64,000 nt of DNA from VRUE01 sp963702175 (GTDB taxonomy: Bacteria > Actinomycetota > Thermoleophilia > Solirubrobacterales > 70-9): positions 1,364,001 to 1,428,000 of the forward strand of contig OY969721.1 in NCBI GenBank assembly GCA_963702175.1, read 5' to 3'. The position numbers and the translations under genes are program-made. Under the pieces are notes generated by a model that was not told where the DNA came from, did no database searches, and saw only the letters and a list, made by a program, of their open reading frames with translations. Positions 1 through 8,979 of the stretch are shown here, one piece after another. How positions within the stretch are numbered: position 1 is the stretch's first letter; each line of letters starts with the position of its first letter.

Positions 1-572
1 CCTCGGGCTCGAAGTACAGCTTCCTCGGCGCGATGCGCTCCGCCGCCCAGCTGATCTCCTACGAGGTCTCGATGGGCCTGGCCCTGCTTGGCGCGGTGAT
101 GATGGCCGGCTCGCTATCGCTGGTCGACATCGTCCACGCCCAGGGCGAGCTCTGGTTCATCGTCCCCCAGGCCGTCGGCTTCCTGATCTTCATGCTGGCC
201 GGCTTCGCCGAGTCCAACCGCGCCCCCTTCGACTTGGTCGAGGCCGACGCCGAACTGGTCCAGGGCTTCATGACCGAGTACGGCGGCATGCGCTTCGGCA
301 GCTTCCTCCTGGTCGAGTACATGGAGATCCTCGTCGTCTCCGGGATCGCCGCGGCAATCTTCCTAGGGGGCTGGATGGGCCCCGGCCCGAGCTTCCTCGA
401 TCCGATCTGGATGCTGGCCAAGATGCTCGCCCTGGTGATGGTCTTCATCTGGGTGCGGGCGACCCTGCCGCGGCTGCGCTACGACCAGCTGATGAGCCTC
501 GGCTGGAAGGTACTGCTGCCACTGGCGACGCTGAACGTCCTGGTCACCGCGGTGCTGGTGGTGGTCACGTGA
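1..572 (+). CDS. nuoH: NADH-quinone oxidoreductase subunit H, C-terminal part
   Basis: Partial at the left edge; the reading frame is open from base 3. NuoH is the membrane subunit of complex I that joins the peripheral arm to the proton-pumping arm near the quinone site. The conserved AESNRAPFDLVEADAELV block followed by TEYGGMRFGSF is the signature loop of this family. Hydrophobic segments flank it, and the protein ends with the last transmembrane helix. It is followed by nuoI, J, K, L, M and N in standard order. The missing N-terminus lies upstream of the window. Confidence 0.96.
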   Translation, partial: SGSKYSFLGAMRSAAQLISYEVSMGLALLGAVMMAGSLSLVDIVHAQGELWFIVPQAVGFLIFMLAGFAESNRAPFDLVEADAELVQGFMTEYGGMRFGSFLLVEYMEILVVSGIAAAIFLGGWMGPGPSFLDPIWMLAKMLALVMVFIWVRATLPRLRYDQLMSLGWKVLLPLATLNVLVTAVLVVVT

Positions 573-615
573 GTGTGGCGACTTACCCGTCATATGGACG
601 GGAAACTCGCCACAC
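573..615. repeat. 19-bp hairpin between nuoH and nuoI
   Basis: Left arm 573-591 and right arm 597-615 are complementary over 19 positions except for a C/C mismatch (582/606) and an A/A mismatch (585/603), with a 5-nt ATATG loop. It fills almost the whole gap between the nuoH stop and the nuoI ribosome binding site at 618-622. It has no T-tract. It could moderate transcription or mRNA processing inside the nuo operon, but that is inference. Confidence 0.75.
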
Positions 616-629
616 CCGGAGGCTGGACC

Positions 630-1172
630 ATGGCTGAATTCCCCTACCTCAAAGACCAGGACGTGGTCGAGGTCCAGCGCGGGCCCGAGCCGGGCGGGGT
701 CGGCGGCGCCTACCGCGCCTTCGGCGAGACCCTGCGCGGGCTGAAGACGACGATGGCGCGGCTGGTCGAGGGGCCGCTGACGATTCAGTATCCAGAGGAG
801 AAGACCCCCGTCTACCCGCGCTTCCGCGGCCGCCACAAGCTGCACAAGTTCGAGGACACCGGCCTCGAGAAGTGCGTCGGCTGCTCGCTCTGCGCCGCCG
901 CCTGCCCCGCCGACTGCATCCGCGTCGTCGCCGCCGAGAACATCCCTGGCGACCGCGTCTCGGCCGGCGAGCGCTACGCCGCGGTCTACGAGATCAACAT
1001 CTCGCGCTGCATCTTCTGCGGCTACTGCGAGATCGCCTGCCCCTTCGACGCGATCACGATGGGCCACGACTACGAGATGGCCGACTACGACCGCACCGAC
1101 CTGATCTTCACCAAGGAGATGCTGCTCGCCGAGCCGATCGAGCGGACGCCGCTGAGGCGGGAGGGCGAGTAG
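630..1172 (+). CDS. nuoI: NADH-quinone oxidoreductase subunit I (two 4Fe-4S clusters)
   Basis: Complex I electron-transfer subunit, 180 aa. Two CxxCxxCxxxCP motifs are intact: C82/C85/C88/C92 and C127/C130/C133/C137, which bind clusters N6a and N6b and carry electrons towards N2 and quinone. ATG at 630 is chosen because GGAGG lies 7 nt before it (618-622). A GTG at 573 would extend the frame, but translation would then run through the hairpin at 573-615. The stop TAG overlaps the GTG start of nuoJ, so translation is probably coupled. Confidence 0.94.
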   Translation: MAEFPYLKDQDVVEVQRGPEPGGVGGAYRAFGETLRGLKTTMARLVEGPLTIQYPEEKTPVYPRFRGRHKLHKFEDTGLEKCVGCSLCAAACPADCIRVVAAENIPGDRVSAGERYAAVYEINISRCIFCGYCEIACPFDAITMGHDYEMADYDRTDLIFTKEMLLAEPIERTPLRREGE

Positions 1173-1744
1173 TGGAAGAGATCCTCTTCTTCGCGGCGGC
1201 GCTGGGGGCGCTGGGGGGAGCGATCGGCGTCGTACTGATGCGCAACCCGCTCTTCGGCGTGCTGGCGCTGATCGTCCACCTCTTCTCGCTGGCGGTCCTC
1301 TTCCTGCTGCTGACCGCGGCCTTCGTCGCCGCCGCCCAGGTCGTCGTCTACGCCGGCGCGGTGATGGTCCTCTACGTCTTCGTCGTCGCCTACGTCGGCG
1401 ACGAACCCGAGCCCGCCTGGGAGCCGATCCCCGGCCAGCGCTTCCTCGCCCCGCTGCTCGGCGCCGCCCTCTTCGTCGAGCTCTCGATCGCCGTCCTCGG
1501 CTCCTCCCTCCTGGCCCTCGGCACCGACGGCCCCGACGTCAACCCAGGCTTCGGCGACCCCGCCGCAATCGGCCGCCTGCTTCTAGAACGATTCCTCCTC
1601 GCCTTTGAGGCGTCTTCGATTTTGCTCCTGCTCGCAGCCGTGGGGGCGGTGGTCCTCGCCGCGCGTCGTAGGGAGGTCGAGACCTCCTCCGAACGTTTTG
1701 CGCATCTTGATGCGAGTGAGGAGGAGGTCTCGACCTCCCCATGA
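1172..1744 (+). CDS. nuoJ: NADH-quinone oxidoreductase subunit J
   Basis: Membrane subunit of complex I, 190 aa, with about five hydrophobic helices. The QVVVYAGAVMVLYVFVV segment is the conserved third helix with its pi-bulge region. GTG at 1172 overlaps the nuoI stop as TAGTG, after a GGGAGGG stretch. The C-terminus is odd. After the last helix, the charged tail (REVETSS ... EEEVSTSP) is encoded by a perfect 20-bp inverted repeat (1671-1690/1720-1739), so a palindromic element seems to have become coding. The stop overlaps the nuoK start as ATGA. Confidence 0.93.
   Translation: MEEILFFAAALGALGGAIGVVLMRNPLFGVLALIVHLFSLAVLFLLLTAAFVAAAQVVVYAGAVMVLYVFVVAYVGDEPEPAWEPIPGQRFLAPLLGAALFVELSIAVLGSSLLALGTDGPDVNPGFGDPAAIGRLLLERFLLAFEASSILLLLAAVGAVVLAARRREVETSSERFAHLDASEEEVSTSP
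1671..1739. repeat. Perfect 20-bp inverted repeat at the end of nuoJ (probable family I element)
   Basis: Arms 1671-1690 and 1720-1739 are perfectly complementary over 20 bp. Each arm is itself a near-palindrome built on GGAGGTC/GACCTCC. The 29-nt centre begins GAACGTTTTGCGC and holds a small hairpin (CGCATC 1701-1706, GATGCG 1709-1714). The GAACGTnTTGnGC start matches the same position of the element at 14285 (11 of 13 bases), and the AGTGAGGA end resembles its AGTGGA. It is read as codons of nuoJ, just before nuoK. Confidence 0.8.
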
Positions 1745-2040
1745 ACATCGAGTGGTACATCGTCCTCTCGTCCCTGCTCTTCGCGGTCGGCGCGATGGGC
1801 ATCCTCATAAGGCGCAGCCCGATCGTGATCCTGCTCTGCCTCGAGCTGATGCTCAACGCCGGCAACCTGGCCCTAGTCGCCTTCAGCCGCATGGTCGGTA
1901 ACGAGGAGGGGCAGGTCTTCGCCGTGATCGTGATGGTCGTCGCCGCCTGTGAGGTCGTGATCGGCCTCGGCCTGATCGTCGCGATTTACCGCCGCAAGCT
2001 GCCGCTCGACGTCGACGAGCTGAGGACGCTGAGAGGATGA
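1741..2040 (+). CDS. nuoK: NADH-quinone oxidoreductase subunit K
   Basis: Small membrane subunit of complex I, 99 aa, with three transmembrane helices. It is an Mrp-antiporter-like (MrpC) subunit in the proton-pumping arm. The conserved acidic residue in LLCLELMLNAGNLALV (second helix) and the second glutamate in AACEVVIGLGL (third helix) are both present. The start ATG overlaps the nuoJ stop (ATGA) and the stop overlaps the nuoL start (ATGA), so the genes are translationally coupled. Length matches the family. Confidence 0.96.
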   Translation: MNIEWYIVLSSLLFAVGAMGILIRRSPIVILLCLELMLNAGNLALVAFSRMVGNEEGQVFAVIVMVVAACEVVIGLGLIVAIYRRKLPLDVDELRTLRG

Positions 2041-4046
2041 GCGCCACCTCCTGGGCCTGGCTGGTCCTGCTGCTGCCGCTGCTCGGCTCGGTCGCCATCT
2101 CGCTCGGCTTCCGGGCGATCCCGGCGCGGGTCGCAGGCATGATCGGCACCGCCGCGATCGGCCTGGCCTTCGCCTGCTCGATCGGCGTCCTCGTCAGCCT
2201 GCTCGGCGACGAGCCCGAGGCTCGCCACCACGCCTCCTCGCTCTGGGACTACGCCAACGCCGGCGGGCTCGACATCAAGCTCGGCATCTTCGTCGACCAG
2301 CTCTCGACCTTCATGATCCTCGTGGTCACCGGGGTCTCCACCCTGATCCACCTCTACTCGTTCGGCTACATGCGCTCCGACGAGGGCTACCGACGCTTCT
2401 TCGCCTATCTCAACTTTTTCGTCTTCTCGATGCTGCTGCTGGTCCTCGCCGGCAACTTTGTCCTGCTGATCGTCGGCTGGGCCTTCGTCGGCTTCGCCTC
2501 CTACGCGCTGATCAGCTTCTGGTACCGGCGCTCGACCGCGACCGGGGCGGGGATGAAGGCCTTCGTGATCAACGTCGTCGGCGACATCGGCCTGGTCCTG
2601 GCCGCCTTCCTGATCGTCCGCGAGCTCGGCGTCTTCGACTACGAAGCGGTCTTCGCCGCCGCGCCCGAGGCCTTCCAGCGTGGCGAGTGGACGATCACGG
2701 CGATCTGCCTGCTGCTCCTCGTCGGCGCCTTCGCCAAGTCGGCGCAGATCCCGTTCCACACCTGGCTGCCCGACGCGATGGAGGGGCCGACGCCGGTCTC
2801 GGCCCTGATCCACGCGGCGACGATGGTTACCGCCGGCGTCTACCTGATCGCCCGCACCAACGTCCTCTTCTACCTGGCGCCGACCGCCGCCGACATCGCC
2901 GCCTTCACCGGCCTCGCGACCCTGCTGATCGCCGGCACGATCGCGCTCGCGCAGACCGACCTGAAGCGGGTGATCGCCTACTCGACGATGAGCCAGATCG
3001 GCTACATGATCATGGGCGTCTCGATCGGCGCCTACTCGGCCGGCCTCTTCCACCTGATGACGCACGCCTTCTTCAAGGCGCTGCTCTTCATGGCGGCCGG
3101 CTCGATCATCGCCGCGATGGCCAACCGCCAGGACATCGACCGGATGAGCGGCTTCTGGCGGGCGATGCGCTTCACCTCGGTGATGCTCTTGATCGGCGGC
3201 CTGGCGCTCGCCGCCTTCCCCGGCACTTCGGGCTTCTTCTCCAAGGACTCGATCCTCGCCTACGCCGAGGCGCGGGGCGGGATGTACACGTGGATGGCGA
3301 TCGGCGGCTACGTCGGTGCCCTGCTCACCGTGCTCTACACCTTCCGGCTGGTCTTCCGCGTGCTGCCCGGCAAGCCCTGCGAGGAGGCGCAGGCGCTGAT
3401 CGACACCGGCCACGTCTTCCACGCCGAGCCGGAGAATCCCGCGACGGGCGAGGAGGAGGACACAGGGGTCGGCTTTCCCGGCGCCGAGCACCACATCGCC
3501 GAGCAGTCGCGGCCGATGGCGGTGGCGATGGCGCTGCTCGGCTTCGGCGCGCTCTTTGCCGGGCTGCTCCAGGTGCCGGGCGTCGACAACGTCATCTTCG
3601 GCTTCCTCGAGCCGGCCTTCCACGACTCGCCGCTGGACGCGATCCACCCCACGGTCGCCCACGAGTGGGAGGGGCTCGGCGTCGGCGCCGCGATCACGTT
3701 CATCGGGATCGCCCTCTCCTACCTGCTCTGGATCCGGCAGCCGGCGCTGCCGGCGCTCCTGCGCCAACGCTTCCGCCCCCTCTACCTGCTCTTCCTCGGC
3801 AAGTGGTACTTCGACGAGGCGATCGACTACCTCGTGGTGCGCCCGGCGCTTGCGATCGGCCGCTTCGCCAACCGCACCTTCGAGCGCCTCGTCGTCGATG
3901 GCCTGGTCACTGGCACGGCAGAGACGGTGCGCAGCGCCGGCGGCATCGTCCGCGTCGTGCAGAGCGGCTTCGTGCGCAGCTACGCCCTGTTCCTGATCGC
4001 CGGCTTCGCTGGGCTCGCCCTCTACTTCCTGCTCGCGTCCTCATGA
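2037..4046 (+). CDS. nuoL: NADH-quinone oxidoreductase subunit L
   Basis: Antiporter-like proton-pumping subunit at the distal end of complex I, 669 aa. It has many transmembrane helices and the family block HTWLPDAMEGPTPVSAL followed by HAATMVTAGVYL. A hydrophilic loop (about residues 440-490) precedes the C-terminal part that carries the long lateral helix and anchor. It overlaps nuoK upstream and nuoM downstream by ATGA junctions. The length is within the family range and no break is seen. Confidence 0.96.
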   Translation: MSATSWAWLVLLLPLLGSVAISLGFRAIPARVAGMIGTAAIGLAFACSIGVLVSLLGDEPEARHHASSLWDYANAGGLDIKLGIFVDQLSTFMILVVTGVSTLIHLYSFGYMRSDEGYRRFFAYLNFFVFSMLLLVLAGNFVLLIVGWAFVGFASYALISFWYRRSTATGAGMKAFVINVVGDIGLVLAAFLIVRELGVFDYEAVFAAAPEAFQRGEWTITAICLLLLVGAFAKSAQIPFHTWLPDAMEGPTPVSALIHAATMVTAGVYLIARTNVLFYLAPTAADIAAFTGLATLLIAGTIALAQTDLKRVIAYSTMSQIGYMIMGVSIGAYSAGLFHLMTHAFFKALLFMAAGSIIAAMANRQDIDRMSGFWRAMRFTSVMLLIGGLALAAFPGTSGFFSKDSILAYAEARGGMYTWMAIGGYVGALLTVLYTFRLVFRVLPGKPCEEAQALIDTGHVFHAEPENPATGEEEDTGVGFPGAEHHIAEQSRPMAVAMALLGFGALFAGLLQVPGVDNVIFGFLEPAFHDSPLDAIHPTVAHEWEGLGVGAAITFIGIALSYLLWIRQPALPALLRQRFRPLYLLFLGKWYFDEAIDYLVVRPALAIGRFANRTFERLVVDGLVTGTAETVRSAGGIVRVVQSGFVRSYALFLIAGFAGLALYFLLASS

Positions 4047-5569
4047 CCAACTCGCTGCTCTGGACACCGCTCGCCTTCGGCCTCGTCGGCCTCTTCCTGC
4101 CGAAGCGCCTGACCGGCTGGTGGGCGACGCTGGGGACCGGGGTGACGCTGGCGCTGGCAGTCGCGCTGCTGGCCGGCTTCGACTCCGGCGCCGCGGGGCT
4201 CCAGGACACCGTGGACGTCGAGTGGATCCCTGGCCTCGGCGTCGACTACAGCCTCGGCGTCGACGGGCTCAACGTCTTCCTGATCCTGCTCACCGCGCTG
4301 CTCTGGGCCGGCGGCACCGCCTTCGCGGCGCTACGCGAGCAGGAACGCCCCCACCTCTTCTTCCTGATGATGCTGCTCGGCGAGACCGCGACCCTGGGCG
4401 CCTTCCTCGCCCAGGACCTGCTCCTCTTCGTCCTCTTCTTCGACCTGATGCTGGTCCCGTTCTACTTCCTCTTCGGCGCCTGGGGGAACGATCGGCCTGA
4501 CGGCGTCACCGCATCGGCGGCGACGCTGAAGATGATCGTCTACACCCTGATCGGCTCGCTGCTGATGCTGGTCGCGGCGATCGCGACCGGGGTGCTCGCC
4601 GCCGGCGGGGGCGACATCACCTTCTCGATCGCGGAGCTGGCCCAGCAGCCGCTCGGCGAGGGCAGCCAGCGCTGGATCTTCTGGTTCTTCGCTGCCGCCT
4701 TCCTGGTCAAGATGCCGGCCTTCCTCCTGCACGGATGGATGCCGGACGCCTACCGGGCGGCGCCGCTGCCGGTGCTGGCGGTCTTCTCCGGGGTGCTCGC
4801 CAAGGTCGGCGCCTACGGCTTCCTGCGGGTGGTGCTGCCGCTCTTTCCCGACGCCACGGTCGAGTTCCAGGAGGTCGTCCTGGTGATCGCCCTCGCCTCG
4901 ATCCTCTACGGCTCGGTGATGGCCTTCACCCAGACCAACGTGCGACTGGTCGCCGGCTACTCCTCGGTCGCCCAGCTCGGCTTCATCACCGCCGGCATCT
5001 TCGCCCTGCGCGCCGACGGGGCCGACGGGGCCGTGCTGCAGATGGTCAACCACGGTCTGGTCGTGGCGCCGCTCTTCATCATCGTCGCGCTGCTCGCCGA
5101 GCGCAGCGGCACGGAGGACCTGCGCGAGATGGGCGGGATGGCGACACGGGCTCCAGTCTTGGCGGCGCTCTTCCTGATCGTCACCCTGGCAACGCTGGCG
5201 ATGCCCGGCTCGGCCAACTTCGTCGGCGAGTTCTACATCCTCAACGGCCTCTTCAACTCGAAGATCGTCTTCGCCTTCGTCGCGATCGTCGGCGTCGCAC
5301 TGTCGGCCTACTACGCGCTGCGCCTGTACCAGCGGACGATGCACAACCGCCCAGCATCACAACAGAACAAGGGGATCGAGTCGCGGGAGATTGGCCTGCG
5401 CGATGGGCTCGTCCTCGTGCCCCTGGTCGCCTGCATCGTCGCCCTCGCCCTATACCCACAGCTGGTTCTGGAGCGCACTAACCAGTCCGCAACTCGCGCT
5501 GTGGCCTCGACCTGCGTAGCCCAAGAACGAGAACTACTCGACGGTGGCAGAGTTGGACGAAGCGCTTAA
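4043..5569 (+). CDS. nuoM: NADH-quinone oxidoreductase subunit M
   Basis: Antiporter-like membrane subunit of complex I, 508 aa. The conserved VKMPAFLLHGWMPDAYRAAP block and the preceding glutamate-bearing helices (LLGETATLGAFLAQD) mark it as NuoM. ATG 4043 overlaps the nuoL stop (ATGA). The last 35 residues (from about VLERTNQSATR) are hydrophilic and look less conserved than the body. A 60-nt gap without overlap follows before nuoN, unlike the tight junctions upstream. Confidence 0.95.
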   Translation: MTNSLLWTPLAFGLVGLFLPKRLTGWWATLGTGVTLALAVALLAGFDSGAAGLQDTVDVEWIPGLGVDYSLGVDGLNVFLILLTALLWAGGTAFAALREQERPHLFFLMMLLGETATLGAFLAQDLLLFVLFFDLMLVPFYFLFGAWGNDRPDGVTASAATLKMIVYTLIGSLLMLVAAIATGVLAAGGGDITFSIAELAQQPLGEGSQRWIFWFFAAAFLVKMPAFLLHGWMPDAYRAAPLPVLAVFSGVLAKVGAYGFLRVVLPLFPDATVEFQEVVLVIALASILYGSVMAFTQTNVRLVAGYSSVAQLGFITAGIFALRADGADGAVLQMVNHGLVVAPLFIIVALLAERSGTEDLREMGGMATRAPVLAALFLIVTLATLAMPGSANFVGEFYILNGLFNSKIVFAFVAIVGVALSAYYALRLYQRTMHNRPASQQNKGIESREIGLRDGLVLVPLVACIVALALYPQLVLERTNQSATRAVASTCVAQERELLDGGRVGRSA

Positions 5570-5629
5570 CGCCGGCGAGCCACCCTGTCTTTCCCCCGAA
5601 CTGGCCAAACGCCTGATTACTCCCGCCCG

Positions 5630-7141
5630 ATGAACTTCGACGCTCCGACCATCGACTACGCCGGGCTCTCGCCGCTGATCGCGCTCACCGTGGGTGTCTG
5701 CGTGGTGCTGCTCAGCGCCGTCTCGCCGTTGCGGCGCAGCGCGCCGGGGCTGACGCTGCTCACCCTCGCGACCGCCGCGGGCCTGCTGGTCTGGCGCTGG
5801 AACGACCCAACCGACCTCGTCGCCGGGGCGCTGCGGCTCGACGACCTGGCGATCTCTATCTCGCTGATCGTCCTCTTGATGGCGGCGGCCACGGTGCTGC
5901 TCTCGCTCCGCGAGCCCGCCACCGAGGAGGCCGGCTCGGGCGAGTACCACGCGCTGCTACTCGGCTCGGTGCTAGGGATGGTGCTGCTGGCGCAGGCCCA
6001 AAACCTGGTCAGCTTCTTCATCGCGATCGAGACCCTCTCGATCCCCCTCTACATCCTCTGCGCGACCAACCTGCGCCACGAGCGCTCGCTCGAGTCGGGG
6101 CTGAAGTACCTGATAGTCGGCTCGCTCGGCTCGGCGACGCTGCTCTACGGGATGGCCTTCCTCTACGGCGGCTCGGGCTCGACCGACTTCGCCGGAATCG
6201 CCACCGGAATCTCGCAGGAGGCCGTGCTCGGCGACCCGCTGGTCCTGATCGGAATCGCGCTCACGGGTGTCGGCCTCGCCTTCAAGACCTCGATCGCCCC
6301 CTTCCACCAGTGGACGCCCGACGTCTACGAGGGGGCGCCGACGCCGGTCACCGGCTTCATGGCCGTCGCCACCAAGGCCGCGGCCTTTGCCGTCTTCGTC
6401 CGCTTCTTCGACGTCGCCCTGCTGCCCCAAGCCGATGAGTGGCAACCGGCGCTGGCCGTGCTCGCCGCCGCCTCGATCGTGATCGGCAACGTCGGCGCGC
6501 TCGGCCAGCGCTCGCTGAAGCGGCTGCTGGGCTACTCAGGCATCGCCCAGGCCGGCTACATCCTCGGTGGCCTGGTCGTCGCCAGCGAGGCCGGCGTCAA
6601 CGCGCTCGTCTTCTACCTCGCCGCCTACGCCTTCATGAACCTCGCCGCCTTCGCCGTCGTCGTCGCCCGGGAGCGCGAGACCCCGCACGGCGACGGGATC
6701 GAGGCGGTGCGCGGGCTCGGAGCAGAGCGGCCGCTGCTCGCCTGGCCGCTGACGATCTCGATGCTCGGCCTCGCCGGCCTGCCCGCCACCGCGGGCTTCA
6801 TCGGCAAGCTCTACCTGATCGAGGCGCTGGTAGAGGGCGACTACACCTGGCTCGCGGTCTTCATCGCGGTCGGCACGATGATCTCACTCACCTACTACCT
6901 GCCGGTGGTGGCAGCAATGTGGATGCGCCCCGAAACCGAGGCCAGCGACACCGGCCCGGCGGCAGCACCGGCGATCTCAGGTGCTTCCCCCGAAGCCGAC
7001 CCGACCGACCCCGAAGCGGGTCGCCGGCTCTACCTACTAGTCCCCGCCCTGCTCGCCGCCACCGCTGTCGTCTTCTTCGGCATCGTCCCTCAGCCGCTCG
7101 TCGAGTTTGCTGAACATGCGGGATCGTCTCTCTTCGGCTGA
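5630..7141 (+). CDS. nuoN: NADH-quinone oxidoreductase subunit N
   Basis: Third antiporter-like subunit of complex I, 503 aa. The FHQWTPDVYEGAPTPVTGF block is diagnostic, and LLGYSGIAQAGYILGG is the matching discontinuous helix region. About 14 hydrophobic segments are present. A polar insert (residues roughly 440-470, rich in Glu, Pro and Ala) lies before the last helix. ATG 5630 is the first in-frame start after the nuoM stop. This is the last nuo gene; the next gene starts 49 nt downstream in the same direction. Confidence 0.95.
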   Translation: MNFDAPTIDYAGLSPLIALTVGVCVVLLSAVSPLRRSAPGLTLLTLATAAGLLVWRWNDPTDLVAGALRLDDLAISISLIVLLMAAATVLLSLREPATEEAGSGEYHALLLGSVLGMVLLAQAQNLVSFFIAIETLSIPLYILCATNLRHERSLESGLKYLIVGSLGSATLLYGMAFLYGGSGSTDFAGIATGISQEAVLGDPLVLIGIALTGVGLAFKTSIAPFHQWTPDVYEGAPTPVTGFMAVATKAAAFAVFVRFFDVALLPQADEWQPALAVLAAASIVIGNVGALGQRSLKRLLGYSGIAQAGYILGGLVVASEAGVNALVFYLAAYAFMNLAAFAVVVARERETPHGDGIEAVRGLGAERPLLAWPLTISMLGLAGLPATAGFIGKLYLIEALVEGDYTWLAVFIAVGTMISLTYYLPVVAAMWMRPETEASDTGPAAAPAISGASPEADPTDPEAGRRLYLLVPALLAATAVVFFGIVPQPLVEFAEHAGSSLFG

Positions 7142-7190
7142 GCACCACCGCCTGTCGCGGCGGGTCCGCCGCGCCGGTATGGTGGGCACC

Positions 7191-8945
7191 ATGGAGGGGA
7201 GGCCAGCCGCGCTTTCCGCAGGGACGATGTGCGAGGCGTTTCAGGCTACGGTCGCGGAGCAGGGGGACAGCCCGGCGCTGCGGTTGAAGGACAGCGACTA
7301 CGAAGCCACCTTCGCTGAGTACGCGGATGCCGTGCGCAAGCGAGCCGCGGGGCTCGCGGCGCTTGGAGTGAAGCGGGGCGACACGATCGGGTTCATGCTG
7401 GTCAACCGGCCCGCTTTCTTCCTCACCGACTGCGCCGCGATGCACCTTGGCGCGACCTGCTTCTCGCTCTACAACACCTCCTCCCCGGAGCAGATCGAGT
7501 ACGTCATCGCCGACGCGGAGAACCGGGTGCTGGTCACCGAGCAGGCCTTCCTCGACAGCGTGCTGGCGGCGCGAGAGCGGGTTGGCGGCCTCGAGCACGT
7601 CGTGGTGATCGACGGCAAGGCTCCTGAGGGCACGATCTCGCTCGAGGAGCTGGAGGCGATGGGCAACGACGACTTCGACTTCGAGTCTGCGTGGCGCGCG
7701 GTCGAGCCCGACGACGTGCTCTGCCTGATCTACACCTCGGGCACCACCGGCCCGCCCAAGGGGGTGCAGCTGACGCACGGCAACATGATGAGCGAGTGGC
7801 GGGCATGCGACGCCGTGCACGCCGCCAACACCGGCGGCCGCAGCATCTCCTTCCTGCCCAGCGCCCACATCGCCGACCGCTGGGCGCAGCTCTACGGCCA
7901 GATGGTTTACGGCACCTGCGTCCACTGCTGTCCCGACCCGCGCGCGATGGTCGCCTACTCGATCGAGGTCAAGCCGACCCTCTGGGGAGGCGTGCCGCGA
8001 ATCTGGGAAAAGCTCAAGGCGGCGCTGGAGACTGCGATGGCGGCGGAGCAGGACCCCGAGAAGCGCAAAGCGACCGAGTGGGCGATGGAGATTGGCCGCC
8101 GCCGCGTCACCGCCTACATGGACGGCGAGATCCCCGACGAGTTGCAAGCCGAATGGGATCGCGCCGACGAGCTGGTCTTCTCGGGAATCAGGGGATTGCT
8201 CGGCCTCGACGAGGTGGAATGGTTCGCGGTCGGCGCCGCACCAACCCCGCCCGAGGTGCTCGAGTTCTTCCTCGCGATGGGGATCGAGATCTGCGAGCTG
8301 TGGGGAATGTCGGAGACCTGCGCGGTGGCGACGCTTAACCCAGTCGGCAAAGTGCGGGTGGGCACGGTGGGACCGCCGGTGCCCGGTGTCGAGGTGAAAC
8401 TCGCCGAGGATGGCGAGGTGATGGTGCGCGGCCCGATCGTGATGAAGGGCTACCGCAACATGCCGGAGAAGACGGCGGAGACGTTCACCGAGGACGGCTG
8501 GCTGCTGAGCGGGGACGTCGGCGAATTCGACGAGGCGGGCTACCTGAAGATCGTCGACCGCAAGAAGGAGCTGATCATCAACGCGGCCGGCAAGAACATG
8601 TCCCCCGCCAATATCGAGGCGAAGCTGAAGGCGGCCTCGACCCTGGTCGCCCAGGCGGTGGCGATCGGCGACCGCCGCCCCTACAACGTCGCGCTGATCA
8701 CGCTCGATCCCGAAACGCTCGCCGCCCGCGGCGCCTCCGCGGATGACCCTGCGATCGTCGCCAAGATCGAGCAGGCCGTCGAGGAGGCGAACGCACGCCT
8801 TTCGCGGGTCGAGCAGATCAAGCGCTACGAGGTCCTTGCGGACGAATGGGCGCCCGGCGGCGAGGAGCTGACGCCGACGATGAAGCTGAAGCGGCGGCCG
8901 ATCGAGCGCAAGTACGAAGCGGAGATCGAGGCGCTTTACGGGTAA
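7191..8945 (+). CDS. Long-chain fatty acid--CoA ligase (AMP-forming)
   Basis: ANL-superfamily acyl-CoA synthetase, 584 aa. It activates a carboxylic acid, probably a fatty acid, to acyl-AMP and then acyl-CoA. The P-loop IYTSGTTGPPKGV, the ELWGMSET motif, GWLLSGDVGEFDEAGYL and the hinge/lysine region DRKKELIINAAGKN are all intact, and the layout is that of FAA1/FadD15-type long-chain ligases. ATG 7191 is preferred: a TATGGT -10-like hexamer ends 7 nt before it, suggesting a leaderless transcript. Other in-frame starts at 7107, 7116, 7179 and 7227 are possible. The precise chain length cannot be read from the sequence. Confidence 0.88.
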   Translation: MEGRPAALSAGTMCEAFQATVAEQGDSPALRLKDSDYEATFAEYADAVRKRAAGLAALGVKRGDTIGFMLVNRPAFFLTDCAAMHLGATCFSLYNTSSPEQIEYVIADAENRVLVTEQAFLDSVLAARERVGGLEHVVVIDGKAPEGTISLEELEAMGNDDFDFESAWRAVEPDDVLCLIYTSGTTGPPKGVQLTHGNMMSEWRACDAVHAANTGGRSISFLPSAHIADRWAQLYGQMVYGTCVHCCPDPRAMVAYSIEVKPTLWGGVPRIWEKLKAALETAMAAEQDPEKRKATEWAMEIGRRRVTAYMDGEIPDELQAEWDRADELVFSGIRGLLGLDEVEWFAVGAAPTPPEVLEFFLAMGIEICELWGMSETCAVATLNPVGKVRVGTVGPPVPGVEVKLAEDGEVMVRGPIVMKGYRNMPEKTAETFTEDGWLLSGDVGEFDEAGYLKIVDRKKELIINAAGKNMSPANIEAKLKAASTLVAQAVAIGDRRPYNVALITLDPETLAARGASADDPAIVAKIEQAVEEANARLSRVEQIKRYEVLADEWAPGGEELTPTMKLKRRPIERKYEAEIEALYG

Positions 8946-8979
8946 CGCCTGCCCATCGGCGACCTGAAAGGGTGGCGCG

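Noticed and set aside
1986..3767. 593-aa open frame antisense to nuoL
   Set aside because: Arg/Asp/Gly-rich composition with no recognisable domain, lying wholly over a conserved complex I gene; a typical high-GC shadow frame.
5543..5584. GGTGGC/GCCACC inverted repeat at the nuoM end as another repeat-family copy
   Set aside because: Only 6 bp of stem around a 30-nt loop with no family core; within chance for this base composition.
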